Assembly: GCF_032484785.1 (NCBI RefSeq)
Contig: NZ_JAUETR010000001.1
Coordinates: 1,178,001-1,242,000 of the forward strand
From: Bradyrhizobium sp. SZCCHNS1050
Lineage (GTDB): Bacteria > Pseudomonadota > Alphaproteobacteria > Rhizobiales > Xanthobacteraceae
Direction of reading: 5' to 3'
DNA: 64,000 bases
A program made the translations under genes and the position numbers. The notes under the pieces were generated by a model that did no database searches, had not been told where the DNA came from, and worked only from the letters and a program-made list of their open reading frames with translations. This document shows positions 8,919 through 17,054 of this stretch, piece by piece. Numbering within the stretch: the first letter of the stretch is position 1; each line of letters starts with the position of its first letter.

Positions 8919-9340
8919 AAGAGATTCTACTAGTGCAGGCATGGGTAAGTTGACCGTGCTAATGGGGCCCCGTTTCTGCATCATTGAGAGCGCCGATGCT
9001 CGGGCAGAGTTAGAGCTGGAGCCGACGCAAATTTCCTGTGCCGCCGCAATTTCTTATTTCGTTTTTACAGAAATCATGCTATACTCGGCCCGACTCACCT
9101 CGCCGAGAGGGGCGTACGCGCGGTCGTCACGATACGTGGGGTGGGGATGCGGTGGCCGTGTCGGGTCGCAGCGTGGCTTCGGTCATGCCGACGAACGACC
9201 GCGATGCGGACGTGAAATCGTGTGGGCCTGGTCTCCCGGTGCTGAGGCCAAGTCGGCGATGACGCCTCAACGCGTCGCGTCGACGACGGGGACAAGAACG
9301 CCGATCCCCGGGGCGAGCACGTATAAGCGTTAAGACCGCC

Positions 9341-9443
9341 GCGCAGGGAATGCCGGATGTTCGGCTGAACCTGTGGTACCTGCCGCCTGCATTTTTTTCG
9401 CAGGCGGGCCATGGGTGAGGCCTTCACCCGGCATTCCCTGCGC
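9341..9443. repeat. Short element with 16-bp terminal inverted repeats (copy A)
   Basis: The ends GCGCAGGGAATGCCGG (9341-9356) and its perfect complement (9428-9443) enclose a 103-bp unit. The middle carries a hairpin CGCCTGC..GCAGGCG around a T-run. A second copy in the opposite orientation is at 26692-26793. The structure fits a non-autonomous miniature element or REP-like unit. Confidence 0.75.
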
Positions 9444-9550
9444 CCTCTCGATTGGTTCGAAGGGCGATGTCGATGGCATCACTCGGGCGGAGCACGCCGC
9501 GGGAGCGCGGACGTGCGTCTGCGAGCGGAGGTGGATGCGATGAGGACGAC

Positions 9551-9717
9551 TCTCTCCACGTCATTCCGGGGCATCGCGCAGCGATGAGCCCGGAATCCAT
9601 AGCCACAGGCGGATGTTGTTGGAGCGGGATGGAGCGCCCCGTGTGCCCCCACAGCGGCCTGTGGTTATGGATTCCGGGCTCGCCCTGCGGGCGCCCCGGA
9701 ATGACGCGGGGAGAGAG
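9551..9717. repeat. Imperfect palindromic intergenic element
   Basis: Arms CGTCATTCCGGGGC / GCCCCGGAATGACG, with inner GAGCCCGGAATCCAT / ATGGATTCCGGGCTC arms, flank a central spacer. The same outer arms occur in the element at 21302-21383, so they belong to one dispersed family. Confidence 0.75.
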
Positions 9718-9792
9718 GTTCGCGTCAGATCCAGCAGACGTAGTTGATCGGGCAGACGTCGGATGACGCCGCCCTGCTCTCCCGTCCGCGCC

Positions 9793-11286
9793 TCAGAATC
9801 TCGGCAGATCGGGAAATGCCAGCTTGCCGCCGTGAACATGCATGCGCCCAAGCTCGGCGCAGCGGTGCAAGGTCGGGAACACCTTGCCGGGATTGAGCAG
9901 GCCCTGGCTGTCGAAGGCGCACTTCACCCGCTGCTGCTGGTTGAGGTCGATCTCGGTGAACATCTCCGGCATCAGGTCGCGCTTCTCGATGCCGACGCCG
10001 TGCTCGCCGGTCAGGACGCCGCCGAGCTCGACGCAGCAGCGCAGGATGTCGGCGCCGAAGGCTTCCGCGCGCTCCATCTCGCCCGGCTTGTTGGCATCGT
10101 AGAGGATCAGCGGATGCAGATTGCCGTCGCCGGCATGGAACACGTTGGCGCAGCCGAGCTGGTACTTCTCCGAGAGCTCGCGGATGCGCGCCAGCGCCTT
10201 CGGCAGCGCGCCGCGCGGGATGGTGCCGTCCATGCAGAGATAGTCCGGCGAGATCCGGCCGACGGCGGGGAACGCCGCCTTGCGGCCGGCCCAGAACAGG
10301 TTGCGCTCGGCCTCCGAGGTCGAGATGCGACAGGTGGTCGAGCCGCAGCCGTTTGCGATCGCCTCGACGCGGCCGATCAGCTCGTCGACCTCGACGCCGG
10401 GGCCGTCGAGCTCGATGATCAGGAGCGCCTCGACGTCGAGCGGATAGCCGGCATGGACGAAGGCCTCGGCGGCATGAATGGCCGGCTTGTCCATCATCTC
10501 CATGCCGCCGGGGATGATGCCGGCGCCGATGATGCGCGCGACGCATTCGCCGGCGGCCTCGACCTCGGCGAAACCGACCATCAGCGCCCGCGCCGTCTCC
10601 GGCTTCTGCAGGATGCGCACGGTGACCTCGGTGACCACGCCGAGCAGGCCCTCCGAGCCGGTGATCAGGCCCATCAGGTCATAGCCGGCGTTCTCGGTGC
10701 ACTTGCCTCCGATGCGCAGGATCTCGCCGGTCATCAGCACGAACTCGCAGCCGAGCACGTTGTTGGTGGTCATGCCGTATTTCAGGCAATGCACGCCGCC
10801 GGAATTCTCCGCGACGTTGCCGCCGATGGAGCAGGCGATCTGCGACGACGGGTCCGGCGCATAGTAGAAGCCGGCATGCGCCACCGCCTGGCTGATGGCG
10901 AGGTTGGTGACCCCTGGCTCGGTGACGACGACGCGGTTGTCGAAGTCGATGTCGCGGATGCGCTTGAACTTGCCGAGGCCCAGCAGCACGCCGTCGGCCA
11001 GCGGCAGCGCGCCGCCGGACAGCGAGGTGCCCGAGCCGCGCGGAACCACCTTGATGCCCTGCTCGTGGCAATACTTCAGGACCCGCGAGACCTGCGCGGT
11101 GGTCTCCGGCAGCACCACGACCATCGGCGGCTGGCGGTACGCCATCAACCCGTCGGACTCGTAAGGCAGCATCTCGGCGGCGCTGTCGATGACGCCTTCG
11201 CCCGGCACGATCGCACGCAGTGCAGCAACGATCTCGCCACGGCGCGCCAGCACCGCCCGATCAGCTTCCGGCATCATGATCGCCAT
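9793..11286 (-). CDS. glcD: Glycolate oxidase catalytic FAD subunit GlcD
   Basis: 497-residue FAD-linked oxidase that oxidises glycolate (or a related 2-hydroxy acid) to glyoxylate. The FAD-binding phrase VVPRGSGTSLSGG (80-92), then ACSIGGNVAENSGG and TGSEGLLGVVTEVTV, are typical of GlcD. The C-terminal region has GDGNLHPLILYD and TGEHGVGIEKRDLM, the usual catalytic-domain signatures. The ATG at 11286 is preceded by GGAGGAA; a longer frame from 11328 is not needed. It reads in the same direction as glcE and glcF but is separated from them by the monooxygenase, TcmP and DUF5131 genes, so it is probably transcribed on its own here. Confidence 0.95.
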   Translation of the reverse strand: MAIMMPEADRAVLARRGEIVAALRAIVPGEGVIDSAAEMLPYESDGLMAYRQPPMVVVLPETTAQVSRVLKYCHEQGIKVVPRGSGTSLSGGALPLADGVLLGLGKFKRIRDIDFDNRVVVTEPGVTNLAISQAVAHAGFYYAPDPSSQIACSIGGNVAENSGGVHCLKYGMTTNNVLGCEFVLMTGEILRIGGKCTENAGYDLMGLITGSEGLLGVVTEVTVRILQKPETARALMVGFAEVEAAGECVARIIGAGIIPGGMEMMDKPAIHAAEAFVHAGYPLDVEALLIIELDGPGVEVDELIGRVEAIANGCGSTTCRISTSEAERNLFWAGRKAAFPAVGRISPDYLCMDGTIPRGALPKALARIRELSEKYQLGCANVFHAGDGNLHPLILYDANKPGEMERAEAFGADILRCCVELGGVLTGEHGVGIEKRDLMPEMFTEIDLNQQQRVKCAFDSQGLLNPGKVFPTLHRCAELGRMHVHGGKLAFPDLPRF

Positions 11287-11494
11287 CGCGTTCCTCCGGC
11301 CTCGATTTTGCCCGGACCTATCAATCACAACGGAAACCGTTTGGATAGGCAGCGGATCCGCATCGAAGTTTGCGGCAGAGCAACAAGCTCAGCCAATATG
11401 CTGATTTGCCTCAGCGCATCCCCGCTTGTGCCTCGCCTGAGGCCATGCCACAACCTGCGCGCAAACCCGTCTCGTAACCCACAGAGCCTGATCC

Positions 11495-11890
11495 ATGAAG
11501 AAAATGACTTTGAGCGCGCTCGTCATCCTCGCCTCGTCGTCGCTGGCGTCTGCCGCGCTGGCGCAGGATGCGGCCGCCGGCAAGACGTCCTTCAACAAGT
11601 GCCTGCCCTGCCACGCGATCGGCGAGGGCGCGAAGAACAAGGTCGGCCCGGAACTCAACGGCCTCGACGGCCGCAAGTCGGGCAGCGCGCCGGACTACAA
11701 CTATTCGGAAGCCAACAAGAACTCGGGCATCACCTGGAACGAGGCGGTCTTCAAGGAATACATCAAGGACCCGAAGGCCAAGATCCCCGGCACCAAGATG
11801 ACCTTCGCCGGCATCAAGAACGAGACCGAGATCAACAACCTCTGGGCCTATGTTTCGTCGTTCGACAAGGACGGCAAGCAGAAGCAGTAA
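11495..11890 (+). CDS. Periplasmic c-type cytochrome (cytochrome c2/c550-like)
   Basis: 131 residues with a signal peptide (MKKMTLSALVILASSSLASA, cleavage near ALAQ|DA). The haem site is CLPCH (36-40) and the likely distal ligand is Met102 in GTKMTF. The sequence KVGPELNGLDGRKSG and the length fit class I cytochromes of the c2/c550 type that shuttle electrons in the periplasm between the bc1 complex and oxidases or reaction centres. It is divergent from glcD and followed directly by a strong terminator, so it is monocistronic. Whether it works with glycolate oxidation is not shown by the sequence. Confidence 0.93.
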   Translation: MKKMTLSALVILASSSLASAALAQDAAAGKTSFNKCLPCHAIGEGAKNKVGPELNGLDGRKSGSAPDYNYSEANKNSGITWNEAVFKEYIKDPKAKIPGTKMTFAGIKNETEINNLWAYVSSFDKDGKQKQ

Positions 11891-11922
11891 GCGGCCGCCG
11901 GCCGACACGTCACCTCGACTGC

Positions 11923-11952
11923 AAAGCCCCGGCGGACCGCCGGGGCTTTTTC
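11923..11952. terminator. Rho-independent terminator of the cytochrome gene
   Basis: An 11-bp stem AAAGCCCCGGC..GCCGGGGCTTT around a GGACC loop, followed by TTC. The A and T flanks make it work in both directions, serving the convergent hydrolase gene as well. Confidence 0.85.
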
Positions 11953-11955
11953 ACA

Positions 11956-12915
11956 TCACGGCGCCAGGGCGTCGGCCGGGGTCACCGCGGCGACGATCCG
12001 GTCGACCTCGCCGGCCACCAGCTCCGGCACGGCGTTCTGGACCATGTGCCCGAGGTCGGGCAGCACGATCAGGCGGCTCTGCGGCACGACCCGCGCGAGC
12101 GGGCGGGAATGGATGTCGGTATAGACCGTCCGGTCGGCCCCGCCCGCCACGATCGTGACCGGGACCTTGATCTCGCCATAGCGCGGCGCCTGCTCGATCA
12201 CCGCCTGCTTCAGGGTGACGAGATCGCGGGCATTGGCCATGAACTCGCGCGGGCGCAGCAGCAGCGGCGTCGCGGTCCGGTCGACGAAATCGTCCGGCAT
12301 CGCCTGCGGCGCAAACACGCCGCGGGCGCCGGGCGCCATCAGCGCCAGGCCGAGCGGCAGCGTGATCGTGTGCGCCAGCAACGGCCCGACCACCGGCGTC
12401 GTGACGGCCTCGTTGTAGCGCCCGACCCCGCCCCGCCAGGGATAGGCGACCGGCGCCAGCATCACGAGGCCCGCAACCCGGTCGGGGAAGTCGAGCGCCA
12501 TGCGCAGGCCGAGCGCGCCGCTCCAGGAATGCACCACCAGGACGACCTGGCCGACGCCGAGCCGCGCCAGCACCTCGTCCAGCATCCGGGCCTGGGCCGC
12601 GGGCGTGGAATCCTCGGGCCGCGCGCGCGGGCTCCAGCCGTGGCCGGGACGGTCGGCCAGGAGCACCCGGTGGCGCTGCGCCAGGAGATCACCCAGCGGG
12701 CGGCGCATGGCTTCGAGGTTCGAGCTCGCCCCATGGAGCAGCAGGAGCGGCGGTCCAGACGCGTTGCGCGGCCCGATATCCACAAGATTGATGGTCGCAC
12801 CAGCGACCGGGATCGCCTGCCCCTGCTGCGGATAGCGCTTTTCGACGATGGCAATACCGGCCCGCGTGGCCAGCGCGAGCCCACCGAGGACCACCGCAAT
12901 AGTGATTGAAATCAT
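11956..12915 (-). CDS. Alpha/beta hydrolase
   Basis: 319 residues. An N-terminal hydrophobic stretch (MISITIAVVLGGLALATRAG) may anchor it in the membrane. The hydrolase fold shows the oxyanion HGASSN (61-66), the nucleophile region VVHSWSGALG (Ser130 in HSW), the acid in GGADRTV and the catalytic His in LGHMVQN. The substrate is unknown; related enzymes are esterases, epoxide hydrolases or haloperoxidase-like. The start at 12915 gives the N-terminal helix; a longer frame from 13002 runs through AT-rich non-coding DNA. It is convergent with the cytochrome gene and shares its terminator. Confidence 0.85.
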   Translation of the reverse strand: MISITIAVVLGGLALATRAGIAIVEKRYPQQGQAIPVAGATINLVDIGPRNASGPPLLLLHGASSNLEAMRRPLGDLLAQRHRVLLADRPGHGWSPRARPEDSTPAAQARMLDEVLARLGVGQVVLVVHSWSGALGLRMALDFPDRVAGLVMLAPVAYPWRGGVGRYNEAVTTPVVGPLLAHTITLPLGLALMAPGARGVFAPQAMPDDFVDRTATPLLLRPREFMANARDLVTLKQAVIEQAPRYGEIKVPVTIVAGGADRTVYTDIHSRPLARVVPQSRLIVLPDLGHMVQNAVPELVAGEVDRIVAAVTPADALAP

Positions 12916-13166
12916 TGATATTTTTCTACGTGTCACGCTGACAGATACGGAGCAGAACGAAGGCGGTTGCGCGGGAAAGCGCGCAATTCCACGTCCCGTC
13001 AAGCCAATCCTGTCATCATGGCGTCGTCGGCCATTTTATAACCATGGTCGGGACATTTCCTCGCAATCGGCTGATGGCCGTGAATTACTTGCGGTCAGAT
13101 CATTGCGTCGTTTGAACACGATGACCGGCCCTGCGTTTTGTTTGGTGTTTTGGGAGGGGGTTACCG

Positions 13167-13349
13167 ATGAGTTTTCGTTCGAGCGAGGCTGCGATCGACG
13201 AGATCGTCGCAAGTTGCAATGGCGATCTCCGCGGCGCGCTGAAGGCCCTGCTGCTGGTCAACGAGCATCTCGAGGCCGAGATCGCGCAGCTGTATGCCGC
13301 AGCCGCGCAGTACGGCATGCCGGACCGCCGCAGCACCGCCTTTCACTGA
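13167..13349 (+). CDS. Small conserved-type hypothetical protein (60 aa)
   Basis: 60 residues, MSFRSSEAAIDEIVAS.., with the helical phrase GDLRGALKALLLVNEHLEAE. A strong GGGAGGGGG site lies about 8 bases before the ATG, which supports translation. No signal peptide, membrane segment or cysteine pattern beyond one Cys. I recall similar short proteins annotated as hypothetical in Bradyrhizobium, but no function is known. It stands alone between divergent and convergent neighbours. Confidence 0.7.
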   Translation: MSFRSSEAAIDEIVASCNGDLRGALKALLLVNEHLEAEIAQLYAAAAQYGMPDRRSTAFH

Positions 13350-13377
13350 GTCGGCTGACCGGGCCGGATTGCGCCGA

Positions 13378-13635
13378 TCAGTCCTCGGACGTGATGTCCT
13401 TGTTCGGGCACGCGTTGATCGTCGATCGCGCCAGCTTGGCGTCGTCTTTCGACTTGAACGGCCCGGACGCGAACCAGATGTCGCCCATGGTGGGGGTGAC
13501 GATCGGATTGCTGGTCACGATCTCGCAGCGATTGGTGGCGCGGTTGCCGACCACCCAGAACACATCCGGATCCTCGGCCCAGGCGGCCGTCGCCGTCATT
13601 CCGATGAGCGCTGCCGTCAGCACTGCACGCCTCAT
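13378..13635 (-). CDS. Small secreted hypothetical protein (85 aa)
   Basis: 85 residues starting with a signal peptide (MRRAVLTAALIGMTATAAWA|ED). The mature ~65 residues have two cysteines (NRCEIV and NACPNK) that could form one disulfide in the periplasm. A GGAGG site precedes the ATG. The phrase FWVVGNRATNRCEIVTSNP suggests a small compact domain. I do not recognise the family. Convergent with the 60-residue gene. Confidence 0.75.
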   Translation of the reverse strand: MRRAVLTAALIGMTATAAWAEDPDVFWVVGNRATNRCEIVTSNPIVTPTMGDIWFASGPFKSKDDAKLARSTINACPNKDITSED

Positions 13636-13738
13636 TGCGCCACCTCCTCGCCGGATGCCCTCCGATCAACGGCAGGTGGGATGGCGCAGATCGGCCGGCA
13701 AGGACGGCCGTCCTGACATGGTTAATCGACCGTCAAGG

Positions 13739-14368
13739 CTAGATGTCGCGGCCTTCGACCTTTTCGGTCAGCGTCTTGACCAGCTCCGGCACCTTGTCCA
13801 GGTGCGGATTGACCTCGAGCGCCTTGCGGAACGCGTCCAGGGCCCGCTTCTCCTCGCCGAGGTCCTGCATGATCATGCCGAGACCCGCGAGCGCGCCGAA
13901 GTGCCGCGGCTCACGCAGCAGGACCTGCTGGATGTCGGCAAGCGAGCGACCGTAATCGTTCTGGAGGTAATAGATCGTCGCGCGACGGTTCCAGGCCTCG
14001 ACGTAGTCGGGCCGGAGCTTGATGACCGAATCGAGCAGCTTGAGCGCAACCTCGTTCTGCTTCGCGTCCATCGCCGCCTTGGACCGCGCCATCAGCAGGG
14101 CGACGGTGTCACTGGGGGTCTGCAGCCAGATCGCCCAGATCCGCGCCTCGACGTGCTTGGCGCTGATCTCGTCGGGCGCCGCCTTCAGGGCACCGAACAG
14201 GAAATCGAGGCCCTTGGTCTTGTCGGCGCCGACCTTGGGCAGCTTGGCGGGCGCCTCGGGCGGCTTCGGCTTGGGCGTCGCGCGCGGCTCGCCCTGCGCT
14301 TGCGCAAGGTGCGGTATGGAAATGACGACAACGGCGAGAAGAATCGCCCGCAAGGATCGCTTGGCCAT
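13739..14368 (-). CDS. Periplasmic TPR-repeat protein
   Basis: 209 residues. It has a signal peptide (MAKRSLRAILLAVVVISIPHLAQA), a proline-rich linker, and then at least two to three tetratricopeptide repeats, for example PDYVEAWNRRATIYYLQNDY, REPRHFGALAGLGMIMQDLG and KRALDAFRKALEVNPHL. TPR proteins act as protein-protein scaffolds; the partner is unknown. It lies downstream of rpmJ on the same strand, with a weak hairpin between the two genes. Confidence 0.85.
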   Translation of the reverse strand: MAKRSLRAILLAVVVISIPHLAQAQGEPRATPKPKPPEAPAKLPKVGADKTKGLDFLFGALKAAPDEISAKHVEARIWAIWLQTPSDTVALLMARSKAAMDAKQNEVALKLLDSVIKLRPDYVEAWNRRATIYYLQNDYGRSLADIQQVLLREPRHFGALAGLGMIMQDLGEEKRALDAFRKALEVNPHLDKVPELVKTLTEKVEGRDI

Positions 14369-14435
14369 GCCCCAAGTCTAAACGCAGTCGGCGCGTCCTG
14401 CAAAGCAGCACGCGCCTCAAAGACCTGTGAGAAGG

Positions 14436-14452
14436 CCCCTCTTCTCGAGGGG
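14436..14452 (-). terminator. Weak hairpin after rpmJ
   Basis: A 6-bp stem CCCCTC-TTCTC-GAGGGG lies 12 bases downstream of rpmJ on the minus strand. There is no T-run, so its strength is doubtful. Confidence 0.35.
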
Positions 14453-14464
14453 AGATCTACGGGA

Positions 14465-14590
14465 TCAGCCCTGGCGCGCCTTGAAGCGGCGCTGGACCTT
14501 GTTGATCACATAGACGCGGCCCTTGCGGCGGACCAGACGGTTGGCGCGATGGCGGCCACGCAGCGACTTCAGCGAGTTACGGACCTTCAT
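14465..14590 (-). CDS. rpmJ: 50S ribosomal protein L36 (zinc-free type)
   Basis: 41 residues, [20 protein letters not shown].., ending [11 protein letters not shown]. This is bL36. It lacks the four zinc-binding residues of the standard C+ form (there is no cysteine at all), so it is the C-minus type found in many alphaproteobacteria. A short AGGAT site precedes the ATG at 14590; the longer frame to 14716 is not part of the protein. It is a stand-alone gene, not in the spc operon. Confidence 0.95.
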   Translation of the reverse strand: MKVRNSLKSLRGRHRANRLVRRKGRVYVINKVQRRFKARQG

Positions 14591-14772
14591 GGGACATCCT
14601 GATACGTTGAAAGGCCGTGTTGGACAGGCCGGAAGTGGCAAATACAAAGGGAGTTCCGCAAGCGACCAGGTCGCCCGGATTGGCCGGTTTCTAACCACCA
14701 GCCCGCCGGATGTCAATCATGGCGGGCCCCGGCTTCAACAGGACCGGCCGGCGACGGGCCCCTCGATCCAAC

Positions 14773-14810
14773 TTGGCGATTGCCAAATTTGTTATATCCT
14801 ATAATCAATT
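14773..14810. promoter_or_regulatory. Dyad and AT-rich promoter/operator region
   Basis: A perfect dyad TTGGC-GATT-GCCAA (14773-14786) is followed by a near-symmetric TTGTTAT-ATCC-TATAATCAA block that includes TATAAT at 14800-14805, 40 bases before the amidohydrolase start. The spacing to a good -35 is not ideal, so promoter and operator roles are tentative. Confidence 0.35.
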
Positions 14811-14844
14811 TTCCAAAGCCAAGAACCAACCGCCGGGAACGCCC

Positions 14845-15729
14845 ATGCCCAAGCTCGCTCTGCCCAAGATCGACGACGTCGTCGCCATCGACATCCACAC
14901 CCATGCCGAGGAGCCCTGCGGCATGCATGCGGATGACGGCTACGACGATTTCCAGGCCCAGATGGCCGACTACTTCAAGTCGCCGCACAAGCACCCGCCG
15001 ACGGTGCCGGAGACGGCGGCCTATTACCGCTCCAAGAACATCGCCGCCGTGATCTTCCCGGTCGACGCCGAGCGCGAGACCGGCTTCCGCCGCTACAACA
15101 ATTACGAGATGCTCGAGGTCGCCTCCGACCATCTCGATGTGCTGATCCCCTTCGTCAGCATCGATCCGCACAAGGGCAAGCTCGGCGTCCGCGAGGCGCG
15201 CAAGCTGATCGAGGAGTATGGCGTCCGCGGCTTCAAGTTCCACCCAACCATGCAGGGCTTCTACGCCAACGACCGGCTGGCCTATCCGCTGTATGAGGCG
15301 ATCAACGACGGCGGCGCGATCGCGCTGTTCCACACCGGCCAGACCGGCGTCGGCTCGGGCATGCCGGGCGGCATGGGGATGCGGCTGAAGTACTCGAACC
15401 CGATGTACATGGACGACGTCGCGGCCGACTTCCCCGACCTCAAGATCATTCTCGCCCACCCCTCCTTCCCCTGGCAGGAGGAGGCGCTGTCGGTCGCGAC
15501 CCACAAGCCGAACGTGTACATCGACCTCTCCGGCTGGTCGCCAAAGTACTTCCCGCCGATCCTGGTGCGCTACATCAACTCGATCCTGCAGGACAAGATG
15601 CTGTTCGGCTCCGACTGGCCGGTGATCACGCCCGACCGCTGGCTCGCCGATTTCGCCAAGCTCGACATCCGCGAGGAGATCCGGCCGAAAGTGTTGAAGG
15701 CCAACGCGCGCAGGCTGCTCGGGATCTGA
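14845..15729 (+). CDS. Amidohydrolase family protein (ACMSD-like)
   Basis: 294 residues of the amidohydrolase_2 TIM-barrel family. The metal-binding H-x-H is visible in DIHTH (16-20), with further likely ligands in FKFHPTMQGF, ILAHPSFPW and the terminal Asp in LFGSDWPVITP. Members decarboxylate or hydrolyse aromatic-derived acids (for example 2-amino-3-carboxymuconate semialdehyde) with a metal ion; the substrate here is not determined. The ATG at 14845 follows a modest GGGAA site and lies just after the dyad region. The next gene (HAD) follows after 98 bases on the same strand. Confidence 0.85.
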   Translation: MPKLALPKIDDVVAIDIHTHAEEPCGMHADDGYDDFQAQMADYFKSPHKHPPTVPETAAYYRSKNIAAVIFPVDAERETGFRRYNNYEMLEVASDHLDVLIPFVSIDPHKGKLGVREARKLIEEYGVRGFKFHPTMQGFYANDRLAYPLYEAINDGGAIALFHTGQTGVGSGMPGGMGMRLKYSNPMYMDDVAADFPDLKIILAHPSFPWQEEALSVATHKPNVYIDLSGWSPKYFPPILVRYINSILQDKMLFGSDWPVITPDRWLADFAKLDIREEIRPKVLKANARRLLGI

Positions 15730-15827
15730 GGCCGTCCGACGGCTCGTATCGTCGAGGATCGTGCTATCATCCGCGGGCGCGGTGGCCATCGGCCATCGCG
15801 CCTGCCTCTCTCGATGAGGTGAGCGCC

Positions 15828-16574
15828 GTGCCCTTCAAAGCCGTGGTCTTCGATGCCTATGGCACGCTGTACGACATCCAGTCAGTAGCGGCGGTCACCG
15901 AGCAGGCCTTTCCCGGCCACGGCGACATCATCACCCAGATCTGGCGCATCAAGCAGCTCGAATACACCTGGCTGCGCTCGCTGATGCAGCGCTACGAGGA
16001 TTTTTCGGTCGTTACCCGCGAGTCGCTGCTCTATACGCTGCGCGTTCTCGGCCTGCAGGCGGATGCGATCACACGCGATCGCATCATCGCCAAATATCTC
16101 GATCTCGATCCCTACCCTGATGCACGTGCCGCGCTCGCCGCGATGAAGGACCGCCGGCTCGCGATCCTCTCCAACGGCAGCCCAGCGATGCTCGACGGCC
16201 TGGTGAAAGCCAGCGCCTTCGACACGCTGCTCGATGCCGTCATCAGCGTCGATGCCCACAAGATCTTCAAGCCGAGCTCGCAAGCCTATGCGCTGATCGA
16301 GGAGACACTCGGGCTTGCGCCCGACGAGGTGCTGTTCGTGTCCTCCAATCCCTGGGACGTCTGCGGCGCCAAGGCCTTCGGCCTCAACGTTGCCTGGATC
16401 GAGCGCGTCACTCCCGAAGCCATGGCGGCGGCCTGCATCGAGACCGATCTCGTGTCCCCGCTCACGATGTTCAAGGCGCTGCGGACCCAGATGGACGAGT
16501 TGGGTTTTGCGCCCGATCATCGTATTGCTGCGCTTTCCGAATTGCCTGAGATCGTCAACACGCATGAGCCTTGA
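15828..16574 (+). CDS. Haloacid dehalogenase type II (HAD superfamily)
   Basis: 248 residues. Motif I is VVFDAYGTLYD with the nucleophile Asp9, motif II ILSNGS, the conserved Lys in AHKIFKPS and motif III FVSSNPWDVCGAKAFG. This order and the FDAYGTL form are typical of (S)-2-haloacid dehalogenases, which hydrolyse 2-halo acids to hydroxy acids. I choose the GTG at 15828, because AGGTGAG sits 5 bases before it; an upstream GTG at 15819 would have no site. Its 3' end overlaps the next gene by 11 bases, so the two are co-translated. Confidence 0.85.
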   Translation: MPFKAVVFDAYGTLYDIQSVAAVTEQAFPGHGDIITQIWRIKQLEYTWLRSLMQRYEDFSVVTRESLLYTLRVLGLQADAITRDRIIAKYLDLDPYPDARAALAAMKDRRLAILSNGSPAMLDGLVKASAFDTLLDAVISVDAHKIFKPSSQAYALIEETLGLAPDEVLFVSSNPWDVCGAKAFGLNVAWIERVTPEAMAAACIETDLVSPLTMFKALRTQMDELGFAPDHRIAALSELPEIVNTHEP

Positions 16575-17031
16575 ATCCGTCCGCGCCTTCTTCGCCGAAA
16601 AAGCCCCCGACATCGACGTTCTCGTCTCCAGCCAGAGCTCCGCAACCGTGGCGCTCGCGGCGGAAGCCTATGGCGTGGAGCCGGCCCGCATCGCCAAGAC
16701 GCTGTCGTTGCGCGTCGGCGAGCGCGTCATCCTGATCGTCGCCGCAGGCCACGCGCGCATGGACAACAAGAAGGTGAAGGCACTGTTCGGCGGCAAGCCG
16801 AAGATGCTCGGCCTCGACGAGGTCGCCGACATCACCGGACACGAGGTCGGCGGCGTCTGCCCGTTCGGCTTGAAGTCGCCGCTACCGGTGTATTGCGACG
16901 TCTCGCTGAAGGCCTTCGACATCGTGGTGCCCGCCGCGGGCTCGACCCACAGCGCGGTGAAGATCACGCCGGATCGCTTGGCCGAGCTGACGGGAGCCGC
17001 ATGGGTCGATGTGTGCGAGGTGCAGTCCTGA
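16564..17031 (+). CDS. YbaK/EbsC-family aminoacyl-tRNA deacylase-like protein
   Basis: 155 residues of the YbaK/ProX editing-domain family, which removes wrongly attached amino acids from tRNA (for example Cys or Ala from tRNA-Pro). Family features are RIAKTLSLRVGERVILIVAAG, the conserved DNKKVKALFG lysine region, and GHEVGGVCPFGLK. The ATG at 16564 lies inside the last codons of the HAD gene (11-base overlap). The specific tRNA substrate is not visible. Confidence 0.87.
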   Translation: MSLESVRAFFAEKAPDIDVLVSSQSSATVALAAEAYGVEPARIAKTLSLRVGERVILIVAAGHARMDNKKVKALFGGKPKMLGLDEVADITGHEVGGVCPFGLKSPLPVYCDVSLKAFDIVVPAAGSTHSAVKITPDRLAELTGAAWVDVCEVQS

Positions 17032-17054
17032 TCGGCTGGGATCGGCGGCCGCGA

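Larger units (their letters stand above)
8720..9792. other. Long gene-free region between DUF5131 and glcD
   Basis: About 1.07 kb without a gene I can defend. 8760-8940 is AT-rich and holds the GAAC-N7-GAAC box. 9070-9330 resembles degenerate intergenic sequence I recall from Bradyrhizobium genomes. 9341-9443 is an element with terminal inverted repeats, and 9551-9717 is a larger imperfect palindrome. The region looks like the right-hand edge of an insertion into a glc locus. Confidence 0.5.

Noticed and set aside
8941..9333. A 130-codon open frame just after the LexA-type box
   Set aside because: No good ribosome site. The second half (from about 9070) resembles degenerate intergenic sequence rather than a protein, and the start lies only 22 bases after the box.
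9763..12909. A very long open frame (over 1000 codons) antisense to glcD and running through the cytochrome gene
   Set aside because: It is a shadow of high-GC genes: its composition is that of reversed codons, it crosses a terminator and several real genes, and no domain is recognisable.
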